Notes: generated by a model from the sequence alone, not told the origin. Shown: positions 11,172 to 23,382, counted from the first letter of the stretch. The stretch: 64,000 nucleotides of DNA from Hedera helix (GCA_947179155.2 OX359280.1:39229055-39293054), one strand, 5' to 3'. Numbers and translations: made by a program.

Positions 11172-14100
11172 ATGGCTTTTACAAGCAACCAATTAGGCTC
11201 TTCTTGCTTTTCTTCTTCATCTTCAATTTCTCACTGGAACCACGATATCTTCTTGAGTTTCAGAGGTATAGATACGCGCAAAAACTTTACAGGTCATCTA
11301 TACACGGCTTTGAACAATGTTGGAATTCGAGCATTCATAGATGATGAAGGACTACCAACTGGACAAGAAATTAAGCCGGAATTGCGAAAAGCTATCCGAG
11401 AATCAAGGATGTCTATTATAGTTTTCTCGGAAAACTATGCTGCTTCCAGATGGTGCCTGGACGAGCTTGTGGAGATAATTGAATGCAAGAGAACAATGGG
11501 TCAATTGGTTCTTCCTGTATTTTACGATGTTGATCCATGTGTTGTACGTCATCAAAGTGGGAGCTATGCAAAAGCTTTTCAAAAGTTTGTAGGTGATGAG
11601 TTGGAGATGCACAACGTGGAAAAGTGGAGAGCTGCATTAACTGAAGCTGCAGATCTCTCAGGACACGTTTTGAGAAATGAAGAAAATGGGTAGTCCTTGC
11701 AGAGCTTAATCACTCTTTTTCTTAATTAGCAAAGTTTACTCGTAAAGAATATATAATAACTTCGATAATATACAGTAGTTTTATTTACATAATAATCATT
11801 GATTATTTGGAATCTGAACAGAAGATCCCTTCTAATTTTCTAAGAACATTCCTTGTCAATGATGCAAAATAAGGGAATAGAGTTCTGTTTTAAAATGCTA
11901 ATTCATAATTAGAAATTTTGTATTCGCTTTGTTCCAAAATATGAGAGTATTTTGCAATGGAGGGAATTATATTTTAGGAGTTACAATTTTTTTTTATATA
12001 TTCTCTGGCGAATTATCTGTCATGCAAAATTGTAACTAGCACCACATAAAAAGATTATTGATGAAAGAGTAGCTCTTATCTAAATTCTCTAATTTGACGA
12101 TGGAAGTTTCTAACTTCTGTTCATTTTTAATTCAGTTATTAATTAATTTTAGTGTTTTCTGAGAAAACCATTTGTCAGATTAATCAGGTGATAATATTCT
12201 GAACATTTTAGTTTCCTGCACTACAATATGAAAACAGCTCCACCTATGACAACAGATACCCACCCCTTCCAAAATTAAGTTCACATACCTTAGAAAGCTG
12301 AAATGTATTTTCTATGTATTTTGCCAAACAGTGCACATTGAAGAAAAGGTGAATAAAAGTTATGTTAGGATCCTTTTACTCCCCTTCACCTATATTTTGG
12401 CAAAAACTAGTTTTAAAAATGATCAATTTGGCTTTAAAAAGTCAAAACTGAGAATTTAATTTGGGACGGAGGGATTTTATCAAAAGTGCATTTCTTAAAC
12501 TCACTGTTGCTACTTTCTGCATAATTATTTCCCAATTACTATATCATATTACATATGTTAAGTTTTCGTTTCATTGTTTTAATGTATTTTGCAGGAATGA
12601 ATCAAGATTTATCCAAAAAATTGTTACAAAGGTTCTTCCTGAAGTAAATTGCAGATGCTTGATTCTTCCCGAGAATCCAGTCGGAATAGTTTCTCGTGTT
12701 AACTGCATAAATATGTTAGCAAGAATTGGATCAAATGATGTATGTACAATTGGGATCTATGGTATGGGTGGAATTGGTAAAACAACCATTTCGAAAGCTG
12801 TCTATAATGAAAATTTGCATCACTTTGAAGGAATTGCTTTTGTTGAAAATATCAGAGATGATTCAAAATTACCCGATGGTCTACTTGGTTTACAAGAGAA
12901 ACTTCTCTTTCAACTTCTGAAAAAAAATGTTAAGCTTCCTAATGTTGATGATGGAATCAGTCTGCTAAAAAAAATCTGTTGTTCTAAAAGGGTTCTAATC
13001 CTACTTGATGATTTAGATGACTTTATGCAGGTAAAAGCTTTAGCAGGACAGAAATGTTTGTTCAAAACAGGAAGTAGAATCATCATGGTTACAAGAGATG
13101 TGAAGTTACTAAAGCAAGCAAAAGTAGATGAGATATATGAGGTAAATGAATTGGACGAGGATGATTCTTTGGAGCTCTTTAGTTGGCATGCTTTCGGAAA
13201 AGCCATTCCATCAGAAGAATACAAGTTGCTTTCTAAAGACATTGTAAGATATTGTAAAGGGCTTCCATTAGCTCTTGAAGTTATAGGCCGTTATTTGGTT
13301 GATGAGAACACGAATTATTGGAAAAGCGCTTTAGAGGAGTTACGCCGAATACCCAATGAGGAGATTCACAATCAACTTAAAATAAGCTTTGATGGACTCC
13401 CCAAAGCTAGAAAGGATATATTCCTTGATCTTGCATGCTTTTTCATTGGAAAAAAGAAAGATTATCCTATTAAATTTTGGAATGCTTGTGGTTTCTTCCC
13501 CGAAAACGGTATCAACGATTTGATGAACAAATGTTTATTAAAAATTGACGAGGGAAATTGCTTAAGGATGCATGATCATCTTCGTGACATGGGTAAGGAA
13601 ATTATTCGTAAAGAATCTGTTAAGTGGCCTGAAATGCGCAGCCGACTGTTTCTTGAGAAGGAAGTTCTCGATGTCCTAACAAACCACAAGGTAAAAGGAA
13701 CATTCCTATTTCTTATTTTCTTTTGCAATTTCAAAAATATTTATGCCAACTGAACATTATCATTGTAACTATTTTTAATTTATAATGTATAATGAATGCT
13801 CTCTCACTCAGGGAACGCAAGAAATCGAAGGTATTAGCTTAAATCTCTCTAGGTTACGGCCAATACGTTTGGATGCCAAAACATTTGATGCAATGCGCAT
13901 ATTAAGATTGCTCCGAGTCAACAATGTTCATCTTACTGGATGCTTTGAAAATTTGTTTAAAGAGTTAAGGTGGCTCAGTTGGCAATATTGCCCATTGAAA
14001 TGTTTACCCTTCGATTTTAATCCTCAACAACTTGTTATTCTTGAAATGCAGTACAGCAAAATCAATATACTATGGCAGGGTGTCAAGGTACAATTAACAT

Positions 14101-15919
14101 ACTCTGACATTTAAAATCTTTTCACGTACGTTGAATTCTAGGTTCATACATTTCTGTAGATCTTGGTGCAAAAATTCCTCCGTAAATTGTAGTCACATAT
14201 ACTAATTTTATGTTTTCTTTGGTTTTGCACAGCATCTAGAAAATCTGAAGATCCTAGATCTGAGTTTCTGTGAGTTACTAGTGGAAACACCTAATTTTGC
14301 TGGCATACACAGTCTTGAGAGATTAATGCTTAGAGGTTGTAAAAGCTTGATAGAGGTTCATTCATCAATTGGTTTTTTGGTTGGGCTGTGTTACTTGGAT
14401 CTTAGCTATTGCAAGAACCTTAGAACTCTTCCAAGCAGCATTAGTGACTTGAGATCACTTGAAGAGCTCTGTCTCAATCAATGTTCAAATTTGAAAAAAT
14501 TGCCCGAGCAAATTGGGAACATAAAATGCTTAAGGAGGTTTGATGCAGGATATAGTGCTATCGTGCAACTACCTGATTCCATCGAACTTTTAGATAAGCT
14601 AGTGTACTTGAATTTGGAATGCTGTTCGAACCTTAGAACAATTCCAAACAACATTGTCAAGCTAAGGTTACTGGATGAACTAGATCTCTATCACTGCTCA
14701 AATCTGGAAAAATTGCCAGATTCCATTGGGCTTTTGGACAGGCTGGTTGAATTGGATCTACAAAATTGCACAAGCCTTGTAACTCTTCCAACAGGAATTT
14801 GCAATCATAGAACGCTACAAAAGTTAAATATCAGTGGTTGCTCAAATATGGAAAGGCTACCAGAGCAATTGGGTAATATGGAAGGCTTAATTACTCTGAT
14901 TGCAAAAGGAACTGCATTGAAACGGTTACCTGATTCCATCGGGCTTCTGAAGAATATCAGGGAGTTATCTACAGATAATTGCATAGTTGTCCCACCTTCT
15001 GTTTTCTGTTTATCTTCCTTACGGAACTTGTATCTCTACAATTGCCGTCTGTGTAACAAGGACATTCCAGAATTCAGTTTATCCTACTTGGAAGAACTGT
15101 ATTTACAAGGAAACAATTTCAGAAAACTTCCTTCCGGCCTTGGTCAACTATCCAATCTAGGATGGCTCTGCTTGAGTAACTGCAGGTTTCTAACAATAAT
15201 CAAGGAACTTCCTCTTAATCTAACGATGTTAGATGCAAGTGGTTGTACATCATTGAGAGAGGTGAGAAATTTATCAAAGCTGAGACGCTTGATGAGATTA
15301 AATCTTTCGAATTGTGTTAAATTGGTTAGAGTGTATGGCTTGGAGGAACTCAATGAATTGCAAGATGTTTACATGACAGGCTGTATCGATTGGGAAATTA
15401 CTTACAAATTCTTTAAGGTTGCTATCTCTCTCCCAGCCTCTCTCTTTTATCTCTCTCTCTCTGTATCTTACTCATATCCTAATTTCTGTGTTACAGGATT
15501 ACCCTAAACATGTTTATCATCTTTTTCTTCCAAGGGGGATTCCATGTTGGTTTGCTCGTCAAAGAATGGAAGCTTCAATTTCTTTCGACATCCCACTGAA
15601 TCTATCATATAATTTTGGTGGGATGGTTCTTTGGGTTGTTTATGGTGCATCTGACATCGATTCTGACTCTGGCGATTACTACTCTGTGGTAATAAGAAAT
15701 AAAACAAGTGGCGTTGTGTTGGATCATGGTACAAATGACCTCAAGCAGACCTCTCAAGGTCATTCATGGGTGAGTTGTATAAAATCCAATTTCAGAAATG
15801 GAGATAGTTGGGAGATTTCTGTCAAAGAATTAGACAACGGTGCAAAGGTTGAGATGTGTGGTTATATTCAAACAAGACATCAAAGATACTATGTATGCCC
15901 CCTAGCCTTCTCTCTTTAG
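11172..15919 (+). CDS. TIR-NBS-LRR (TNL) immune receptor, gene 1
   Basis: Cytoplasmic or nuclear NLR that senses pathogen effectors; in this family the TIR domain is an NADase that feeds EDS1 signalling. Predicted exons: 11172-11689, 12595-13690, 13812-14087, 14233-15417, 15497-15919, all with GT-AG introns and continuous phase, giving about 1165 residues. TIR spans residues ~22-165 (HDIFLSFRGIDTR, AFIDDEGL). NB-ARC: P-loop GMGGIGKTT (~228), kinase-2 VLILLDDLDD, RNBS-B GSRIIMVTRD, GLPLA, and MHD in CLRMHDHLRDMG (~497). LRRs follow in exons 3-4, and a post-LRR C-JID-like domain (HLFLPRGIPCWF) in exon 5. The start is the first Met before the TIR domain. Oddity: the frame ends at 15917-15919, just before an acidic repeat tail that continues in another frame. 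The parts up to there look intact. Exon limits are my inference. Confidence 0.85.
12759..12782 (+). promoter_or_regulatory. Candidate miR482/2118-type target site in the P-loop codons
   Basis: The codons for the P-loop read GGTATGGGTGGAATTGGTAA, close to the complement of the miR482/miR2118 superfamily, which triggers phasiRNAs from NBS-LRR transcripts in many eudicots. The site is inferred from the codons; no miRNA of this species is known to me. Confidence 0.4.
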
Positions 15920-16238
15920 TCTTAAGGCCAGTGATGATTTCAACATCACAGAAAATGAAAATGCTGATCATTTCGACTTCAGAGAAACTGAAAACGATGA
16001 TGGTTGCGATATCATGCAATTAGAAAACGATAATGGTTGTGATATCACGCAAATAGAAAATGATGATGATTTTGACATCACAGAGATTGAAAACGATTGT
16101 GATTCCAACATCAAAGAAATTGAAAGCATTGATGATTTCTACATTTTAGAAACTGACAAAAAGGATGGCATCAAGAGAAGCCATGATGTTGATATGCACT
16201 TGCCTAATGAGGAAAACTCAAAAAGATTAAGAAGTTGA
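15906..16238 (+). pseudogene. Out-of-frame acidic repeat tail of TNL gene 1
   Basis: A frame open from 15906 to the TGA at 16236-16238 encodes about six or seven 11-residue acidic units (type DDDFDITEIEN, about 15931-16160), then IKRSHDVDMHLPNEENSKRLRS. The last residues match the end of TNL gene 2 (NSKRLRS), so this is the ancestral C-terminus. It is one base out of phase with exon 5, which stops at 15919. I tested the GT and AG sites around 15893-16023 by eye and found no intron that restores the frame. It is probably lost from the gene 1 protein by a frameshift. Confidence 0.7.
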
Positions 16239-17280
16239 TTCCGAAGGGCGTGCATCTTATACAAGTGCTGCGGAAGGTTATTATGCTTGCCAGCATCGAC
16301 TTACATATTGCTCAAGGTTATTTTCTTCAGTTGTTCCAAGTTTTATTTGCAGAGAGCACTTGTTTATTTTTTCCCAGACTTGATATGTGGCTGCTTCTGT
16401 CTGAAGCTTAGTGATTTAGAAGATATTTGTATGTAAATTATTTTTGTGGGGTTGTCCTTTCATAGTACCTGTATATATTTTCTGGCAGCATGCTCAGCAA
16501 GTAAAAGGCATAGTTTCTTCTTCCATTTTGGTACAATTTCTCTTTGTTATTACTTTCGTTGTGTTCTAATTGCTAACAGTATCACTTTCGGTACTTAGAG
16601 TGCAATTCTTTTTGATTTGAGGTTGGGATCCGTTCGTATTTTGCTCTAGTTTTTGTTTGTAGTCTTTGAATTAGTTCTATTCAGTTATTCACATCTTACG
16701 AGAAAAGAAAAGAAAAGAACAAATTGAACACTACGATATTGGATCAGTAAAAACCAAGATGCAAAAATCTGCAGTGATTTAGTATTAATTTTTATCTCCA
16801 AGGTGCATATTCTAATTCCTTACCAGATAGTAAAAATAAAGGGATTTTCTTAGAATGTGCCTTTAAGGAACATTTTAAGCGCGGAATTCAATGCATAATA
16901 TTTGCACTGAATTCAATGCATACAAATATAATATGCTAGTGAATTTCATGTATTGAATTCAATATAAATATATAAAAAAATAATATTTAGTGAAATCTAT
17001 CTCTTATTTTACGCGCTTAACGTGTGTTCTTAAGCGGATCCAAAATGAAGTTATAACTGTGCGCTTTTTCTGTCAAGTATGGGCTCTCTAATAATCAAAA
17101 GAAGGGTGGGGGGTGCTGCAATCTCTTTGGCTCTTGCTGCTTCTGTGATGTCAGCATTCAGGCATGGCGGCCTTTTTGTAGGAGGATCCTCCATTCTTGG
17201 TGGCGATTAATTTGCATGAATCAAAGAATCACCTACTCTCTTATTTTTGCTTGATTGTTTTGCTTGATTGTTGCAGCATT
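16239..17280. other. 3' flank of TNL gene 1, no gene seen
   Basis: T-rich 3' UTR-like sequence to about 16700, then AT-rich DNA. There is no convincing ORF, RNA gene or element end. Confidence 0.5.
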
Positions 17281-18091
17281 AAACATATTTTCAAATGCAA
17301 AACAAATAATACATTATAGTTAATATTCGAATATTAAAAACAACCTATTATATTAAAACATAAAAATACATCTTGCATAAAATAGAAAACATGAATTTAT
17401 TCAGTAGAATAAAAAAATAAAAATTTTAAAAAATAAAAAATATACCAAATAATGTTTAACAAAAAATAAAAATTTCAAACAACATCGTATATGTATCAAA
17501 ATAAATTATCACATTTAAATTTTAAACTTTTATATATTAAAAAGAATATATAACAAGGGCTGTATTTATTTAAATTATAATTTAGAAATCAAAGAAAAAA
17601 TAACATAACTTTAAAATATAGAATAATTAACTTATATGAAAATTTGAAATTAATTTATTTTCAAATGAAAAATTGAAATAAATTTATTTTCAAATGCAAA
17701 ATAAATAATACATTATAGTTAATTTTTGAATATTAAAAGTAAAATATTATATTAAAACATAAGAACACATCCTGCATAGAATAAAAAATGATAATTTATT
17801 TAACATATCAAAAAATAATTATTTTTAAAAAAATAAAAATTATATTAAATAATGTTTAACAAAAAATAAAAAAATAAAAATGATAATTAATACCGTACAT
17901 ATATCAAAATAAATTATCACATTTATATAACAAAAGGTGTATTTATTTATATTATATTTTAGAAAACAACGAAAAACGTGAATTTATTTAGTATAATGAA
18001 AAATTAACATTATTTATTCTATGTTATTTATCTAAATAATTATTTAAATAAAAATAAAATAAATAAATAATCACTACTATTATTTGGTTCT
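17281..18091 (+). repeat. AT-rich repeat, two diverged tandem copies (period about 402 bp)
   Basis: 17288-17525 and 17690-17930 share TTTTCAAATGCAAAA, then AATAATACATTATAGTTAAT and ATATTAAAACATA in the same order. A third copy lies at about 22905-23382. The class is unknown: there are no coding traces and no terminal repeats that I can define. Confidence 0.65.
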
Positions 18092-18274
18092 AAACTTGAC
18101 AAAATAAGCCCAGGCCTGCGGGCTGACCCGGCTGCCCAAAAAAAGTTGGGCCATGGGCCTCATTTTTTTAGCCCAAAGAAAGCTGGGCCATTTTGGCCTG
18201 ACCCGTTATTATCCTGGCCCGTGGGTGGTCTGGCCTGCCCGTGACTTTTTTTTATTTTTAAAAAGTAATGTTTT

Positions 18275-18345
18275 TAGTAGGAGGCGTTGAACCTCAGACC
18301 TCAAGTTACTAAATAAGCCATTAAACCAACTGAGCTACAAGAGTT
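18275..18345 (-). other. tRNA-like segment with Pol III A and B boxes
   Basis: On the minus strand, TAGCTCAGTTGG (18326-18337) matches an A box and GGTTCAACGCC (18283-18293) fits the B-box consensus GGTTCRANNCC, at tRNA-like spacing. The T arm can form (GAGG/CCTC with a 7-base loop) but the acceptor ends do not pair, so it is not a working tRNA. It may be a tRNA-derived SINE head caught in the MULE-like element. Confidence 0.5.
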
Positions 18346-18627
18346 TGTTATACTAAATTTACTATTCAATCTTATTTGTTTTGATTTTGTTTTCTTCTCA
18401 ATTCTTTTTCCAAGTAACTAATTAAGGCATTAATCTATTGCTTTTCTTTTATTAACTCATTTCTCCATCACCGACCATCATTTCTTCACCACTTCTCTCT
18501 TCTCGTTCTCTCTCTAACTCTCTTCTAAGATCTTCTCTCTCTTTTTCCCCAAAATACTTCATAAATTCTAACAATCTAACCGATGCTTGTAGGTTCATTA
18601 TATTTATATATATTATGTTTCAGATCT

Positions 18628-18662
<35 letters not shown>

Positions 18663-18752
18663 ACTAATATATATGATTAGTTGATAACAGATCTAAGATC
18701 TCTCACTCTATATATATATATGTGCTTCCTTCCTTCGTATATATGATTACAG

Positions 18753-18855
<103 letters not shown>

Positions 18856-19284
18856 GGTTTGGATTAACTATATGAATTTCCGATGTTATATTCTAACTTG
18901 GTTATGGTCAAAATGGGTTCATGTTGAATGATTATATATTTATATTTATGAAGATAATCAATGATGCAAGTGATTTTTTTGTAGTTATCCTCATCAGTCA
19001 TCACTACGCTGCTGATACAAGATTGAAGATTCACTTGAATATGAACAGCAAGACCCTGATTTAAAAAAAAAAAAAAAAAACCCGCGGGCTGGCCCGACCG
19101 GGGCGGGCTACGGGCTTAATGTTTTTAGCCCATAAAAAGTTGGGTCGTTTTTGCCCGGCCCAATGATGGCCCCGCCCGGCAATAGCCCTGCCCGTTTGCC
19201 AGGTCTATTTGGTTCTATTGACAAAAAAAAAAAAGTTTAATAGTTTTATTTTAAAATTAAATTTAGGGTTTTGTGATTTTTTTT

Positions 19285-19475
19285 GGGTTAAATACACTTT
19301 AATTACACTAAATTCCACTTTTCTCACAATTCGGCCTCAATGAAGTCAAATTGTATTTTGGGGGCGAAATTGTGTGAAACGAGGTACTTTATGTAACGGA
19401 TGTGTAAGACCATTTAATTTGGGGGCCGAATTGTGAGTAGAGTGAAATTTCGGGTAACTAAACTGTATTTAGCCC
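19285..19475. mobile_element. Foldback MITE abutting a TNL pseudogene
   Basis: GGGTTAAATACACTTTAATTA at the left and its approximate inverse (ending AACTGTATTTAGCCC) at the right form ~50-bp terminal inverted repeats, both carrying TCACAATTCGGCC or its inverse. Total ~191 bp. No clear target duplication. A diverged relative lies at about 23190-23385 beside the third copy of the AT-rich repeat. Confidence 0.55.
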
Positions 19476-20310
19476 ATATATCCTATATCATCAGCGGGTG
19501 CATCAAAGCTTATTTGGAATTTTTTCTGAATCCGCTTGTGGGGAATTTGCCACAACTTTTCCATGATACTTTTCCATTCTACCACAGTTTTATCAAGCAA
19601 ATAAGACCCTATAACCTCAAGAGCTAATGGAAGCCCCCTACAATAACTTACCACATCTTTCAGTTGATCATCTGTTATAGGTACACATTTTTTGAAGGCA
19701 TGCCTACTGAAGAGCTCCAAAGATCATTGTGGTTCAATTCCATTACCTTATATCTCTTGTCTACTTCAACTCAACTCGATGCAACAGTTGCACGTCTCTT
19801 ATTGTGATGATGATTCTACTTCCTGAACCTAACCGGAGCCATTGTCCAGCTAATGACTTTATTTGAGTTAAATCATTGCAATCATCAAGAACAATGAGAA
19901 CCCTTTTAGACCAACATCTTTGGTTCATCAGAACAGTTCATTTATCATCATTACTAACGACGACATTCTTTTTTAGGATTTCGGAAAAAATTAAGTTGAT
20001 GTTGTAACAGAACAATCTCGACCATCTGGTTTTTGAGCTACATCTTTAACATCTGCAACAAAGCAACTGCCCTCAAATTTGTGAAATTTTTTATTGTAGA
20101 CAACTTTGGCCAATGTTATTTTGCCTATTCCGCCCATAACGTGTATCCCAATTAGACGTACATCATTTGATTTAAAGCTCAGTAATGAAAGTATAGCTTC
20201 AACACCACAATCTATTCTAACTAGGTTTTCGGGAACGTCCAAAATTTTGAGTTCTACTTCAAGAAGAACATTTGCAACAATTTTCTCAATAATTATATCT
20301 TGCTTCGTGC
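19476..20310 (-). pseudogene. TNL pseudogene: truncated, frameshifted NB-ARC exon
   Basis: A splice acceptor (TTTTACAG, ending 20311) precedes an NB-ARC exon matching exon 2 of the two full TNLs. In order: a P-loop reading GMGGIGKIT, where the Walker A Thr after Lys is Ile; a RNBS-A-like segment; kinase-2 VLIVLDDCND in another frame; RNBS-B GSRIIITIRD; then HAFKK..GLPLALEVIG. Frame changes occur between 19720 and 19991. The exon stops after QISFD at the foldback MITE, so RNBS-D, MHD and LRRs are absent. No TIR exon is found upstream. It is inverted relative to both intact TNLs. Confidence 0.85.
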
Positions 20311-20911
20311 CTGTAAAATTTTAGCTTAATTACTTTAAGTAATATGATTAATTGAAAGCAAAAACATTGCACAGCAACAAAGTGAGTATGAAATTCAAAC
20401 GCAAATAACTGTGAACAAATGAGCACAGGAAATATGGTATAAATGCAACAAAAGAATAATGTTCTGCTTCCTAATTAATGGAGGAGCGTCCAATACTCGG
20501 ACCATGGTTTAAAGCCACGGTTTAGTTTTTGACTCGGTTTCGGTTGACACACATTAGTTTGGAGTTTTAAAAATTTTCACAAAAAAATATGAAAAGAACA
20601 ACAAGATGGATCAATTATACAAAAACAAGAACAGTATCTAGTCGTACATGACACTGTCCAAATAATAACATAGGCAGGCGTGTCTAATTCTATTCTGCAT
20701 AATAAGTGAGCGAAATTTTTTTATAACACTAAAAAGTATACAAACGCAATAAAAGAAGCTAAATATACTTAGAAATCAATTCTCATCCTCCTCATCTACA
20801 TCATCATCCTCTTCTTGTTCCTCTAGAATAGTTGTTTTTGATAAGCTACATTTGTATTTCTTTATTAGTATTTAAAAGTTAATATATATGTATATAGAGT
20901 CTATTTCTCCA
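20311..20911. other. No gene seen
   Basis: AT-rich sequence, partly the former intron 1 of the minus-strand TNL pseudogene. A CTC/ATC-rich patch (about 20785-20825) would read as acidic residues on the minus strand, but no frame is supported. Confidence 0.4.
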
Positions 20912-21072
20912 GCGAACTTTAAAAAACGAACCAAAGATGAATCGTCGTTTTTGGTATCTATGGCGACGGTTCGACCCGTCGCCATAGCCATGCACTCTAT
21001 GACGACGGGTCGAACCGTCGCCATAGATACCAAAAACGACGATTCGTCTTTAGTTCACTTTTTAAAGTTCGC
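20912..21072. mobile_element. Near-perfect 76-bp-arm hairpin MITE (CGACGG family, copy H1)
   Basis: Arms 20912-20987 and 20997-21072 pair with only about five mismatches and a 9-base loop. The core is CTATGGCGACGGTTCGACCC. A TA microsatellite follows at about 21089-21112. Two weaker relatives lie at 56986-57078 and 61431-61576. Transcription through it would give a long hairpin RNA, a possible DCL3/DCL4 substrate. Confidence 0.75.
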
Positions 21073-21087
21073 TTTTGAAATTTTTTC

Positions 21088-21118
<31 letters not shown>

Positions 21119-22253
21119 ACTTCCTCTGTCCAACAAAAGCCTCAATTTTCATATTATTATTTCTTCATTCATTACACCGTCTTTATTTCTCCCCGTTACA
21201 ACACGAAACTTTACCAGTACACAGGCTCTACACTGACTAAAAAAACAAAACTAAGTAGTCGATATTTTAACCACCTAGTCTTTTCTTTGGACCATGCTTA
21301 GGACCAACTATTTATCGAAACATAAACAAACTATAATTTCTTTAACTGAGCCAAAGTTAGAAACACAAAATATTTGATGAGAAAATCTTTACATAAGTTA
21401 AGCATAAGCAGAGGAATAGGGATAATTATACCCATTTGCATCTGTTTGGAGGTTGTATCCAGATAGATTTGCAGCTTTAGTTTGTGCGGCTTCATCATAT
21501 TTTATGACTATTTTTCTTTTCTTTTTTAGGTAATATTTTATGACTATTTTTCTTTTTCTTTTTGGGTATTTTATTTGAGACTTTTTCTCAAGGATTGGGT
21601 AATTTATTTGAGACTTCTTCGCAAAAAGAGTTTTCCACAGGTAAGGTTTTATGTGCTCCATTCTTTAATTTATCCCACGCAACCAATATATATATAATAA
21701 AAGCATGACCCTTCCCATAAGTCCACAGAGAAAGTTGATAAATCTGATTTTAGTTAAATAAAGCTGTTGGGTCCAAATCCATTATCTTTTTCTTGCCGTA
21801 GAGCAGATTCCCTTGTTCCTTCCTTTTTCTCTCGGCTTTCTTGGAACTCTTCACTGGCTCCACCGACTTCCCAACTGGGAGTGATTGTCCTTACTCACTC
21901 ATCCATTATTTGTTTGGCGTGTTTTATTATTTAATTTATCAAAAAAGATTCGAAGGAGGTTTTTTCCACCAAAATAAAACAAAGCAAAAACAATTAAACA
22001 AAATACCAACCACCAGTTGATGTACCCAGCAATTTGATATTATATAAGGCTGCAGTTAAAATTAAATAATAGCAAATTAAGCTACACGATCACGACTTTT
22101 AATTTGTTTTTTTCTCTTAAAAGTCTTTGCTCCAATCCTACCTCTCTAGCACTAACAAACCACCCAAATATTAAATTGTCAGATTTGCCTAATTTTCTCT
22201 CCATTCACTCGTGGGTTTCACAAGAAACTACCAAACAAACTCTTTTTCATTTC
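21073..22253. other. No gene seen
   Basis: AT-rich sequence with a short T-rich tandem duplication (about 21495-21570). No domain, RNA gene or element end recognised. Confidence 0.4.
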
Positions 22254-22349
22254 CATCTTCATCTTTATCATCCTCTAAAGCAAGCTGGAATTCGACCTTT
22301 TATAGATGACGAAGAACTATCAACAGGCAAAGAAATTAAGCATGAATGA
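22254..22349 (+). pseudogene. TIR-domain relic
   Basis: The frame encodes HLYHPLKQAGIRPFIDDEEL then STGKEIK, matching the second conserved TIR block of both TNLs (HLYTAL...FIDDEGL, GQEIKPEL). It ends in a stop at 22347-22349. The first TIR block (FLSFRG) is absent upstream and no NB-ARC follows. A dead fragment of another cluster member. Confidence 0.75.
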
Positions 22350-22904
22350 ATTATCAGTGTTCATTGTTGTTATTGAATTTGACCCTGTTGGCGATATTTG
22401 ATCTGGTTAGAGATGTGGTCACTGCCTTAGAGTACTCATTTAGATCTTCATTAATTTGCAATTTGCTAGAAGCAAGAATGTGAAAAGCTATGTATCATAC
22501 TGTTTAAGTTTTAAAATTATTTTTGATCAAGTTCATGCACATGAATCGCCAAAGAAAGGGAACAAATATCAAATATCAAATATGAGCACATTACTGATAC
22601 TACATTTGAGTAGAGCTAGGCCTCATGTAAAATGGTTGGGTTAAATATATGATCTTTATGCCACGTTTTTATTGAAGTAATGAATGTTATGATTTTTCAA
22701 CATCTCAAATACATGTTTGATTGTTGATGGTGCGATAGATGACATAATTGTCATATCCATTCATTACATTGAGACGGATCTCATTCCACTACCTCCTCAA
22801 TGAAAGGAAAATAAAGCGAATGAAATGAACTCTTATTATTGGTCAGAATAATCACCAATTATATATATATTTTTCTTCATTCCACTCCTTCATCTATTAT
22901 AATA
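22350..22904. other. No gene seen
   Basis: AT-rich DNA after the TIR relic. Low-complexity coding-like stretches only. Confidence 0.4.
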
Positions 22905-23382
22905 TATTATAGTTAATATATGAATATTAATAGCAATTTATTATATTAAAACATAATAACACATTTTGTGTAGAATAAAAAACGTGAATTTATTTAGTAT
23001 AATAAAAAATTAACATTATTTATTCTATGTGCTTTATCTAAAAAATTATTTAAATATAAATGAAATAAATAAATAATCACTACTATTATTTGACTCTATT
23101 AACAAAAAAATGAGTTTAATTGTTTTATTATAAAATTAAATTTAGGGTTTTGTGAATTTTTTTTATAATTAATTTTTTTTCCTGAAGTCAAACGTATTTT
23201 AATATGGTCAAATCGTATAAAAATATTTATCTTGTTGGAAAATTTGGTATTTCGGTCAATTTCAGTCGAAAATTGAATTTGGGGGCTCCATTGTGTGAAA
23301 TTAAATATTTAATGTAACAGATATATAAACTCAATTAATTTAGATGTCGAATTATGAGGAGGATGAAACTTAGTACACTTTA
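22905..23382 (+). repeat. Third copy of the AT-rich repeat, with a diverged foldback-MITE relative
   Basis: Shares AATCACTACTATTATTTG, TTATTCTATG and AATTTAGGGTTTTGTGA in order with 17960-18090 and, across the MULE-like insertion, with 19216-19270. It retains the uninterrupted site that the MULE-like element occupies in the other copy. Confidence 0.65.

Noticed and set aside
15893..15951. A mini-intron joining TNL gene 1 exon 5 to its repeat tail
   Set aside because: GT at 15893 with AG at 15919, 15931, 15951, 15982 or 16023 gives either an intron that is too short or the wrong frame with early stops.
18275..18345. A genuine tRNA gene on the minus strand
   Set aside because: A and B boxes are present but the acceptor stem does not pair and the anticodon arm is poor; kept only as a tRNA-like segment.
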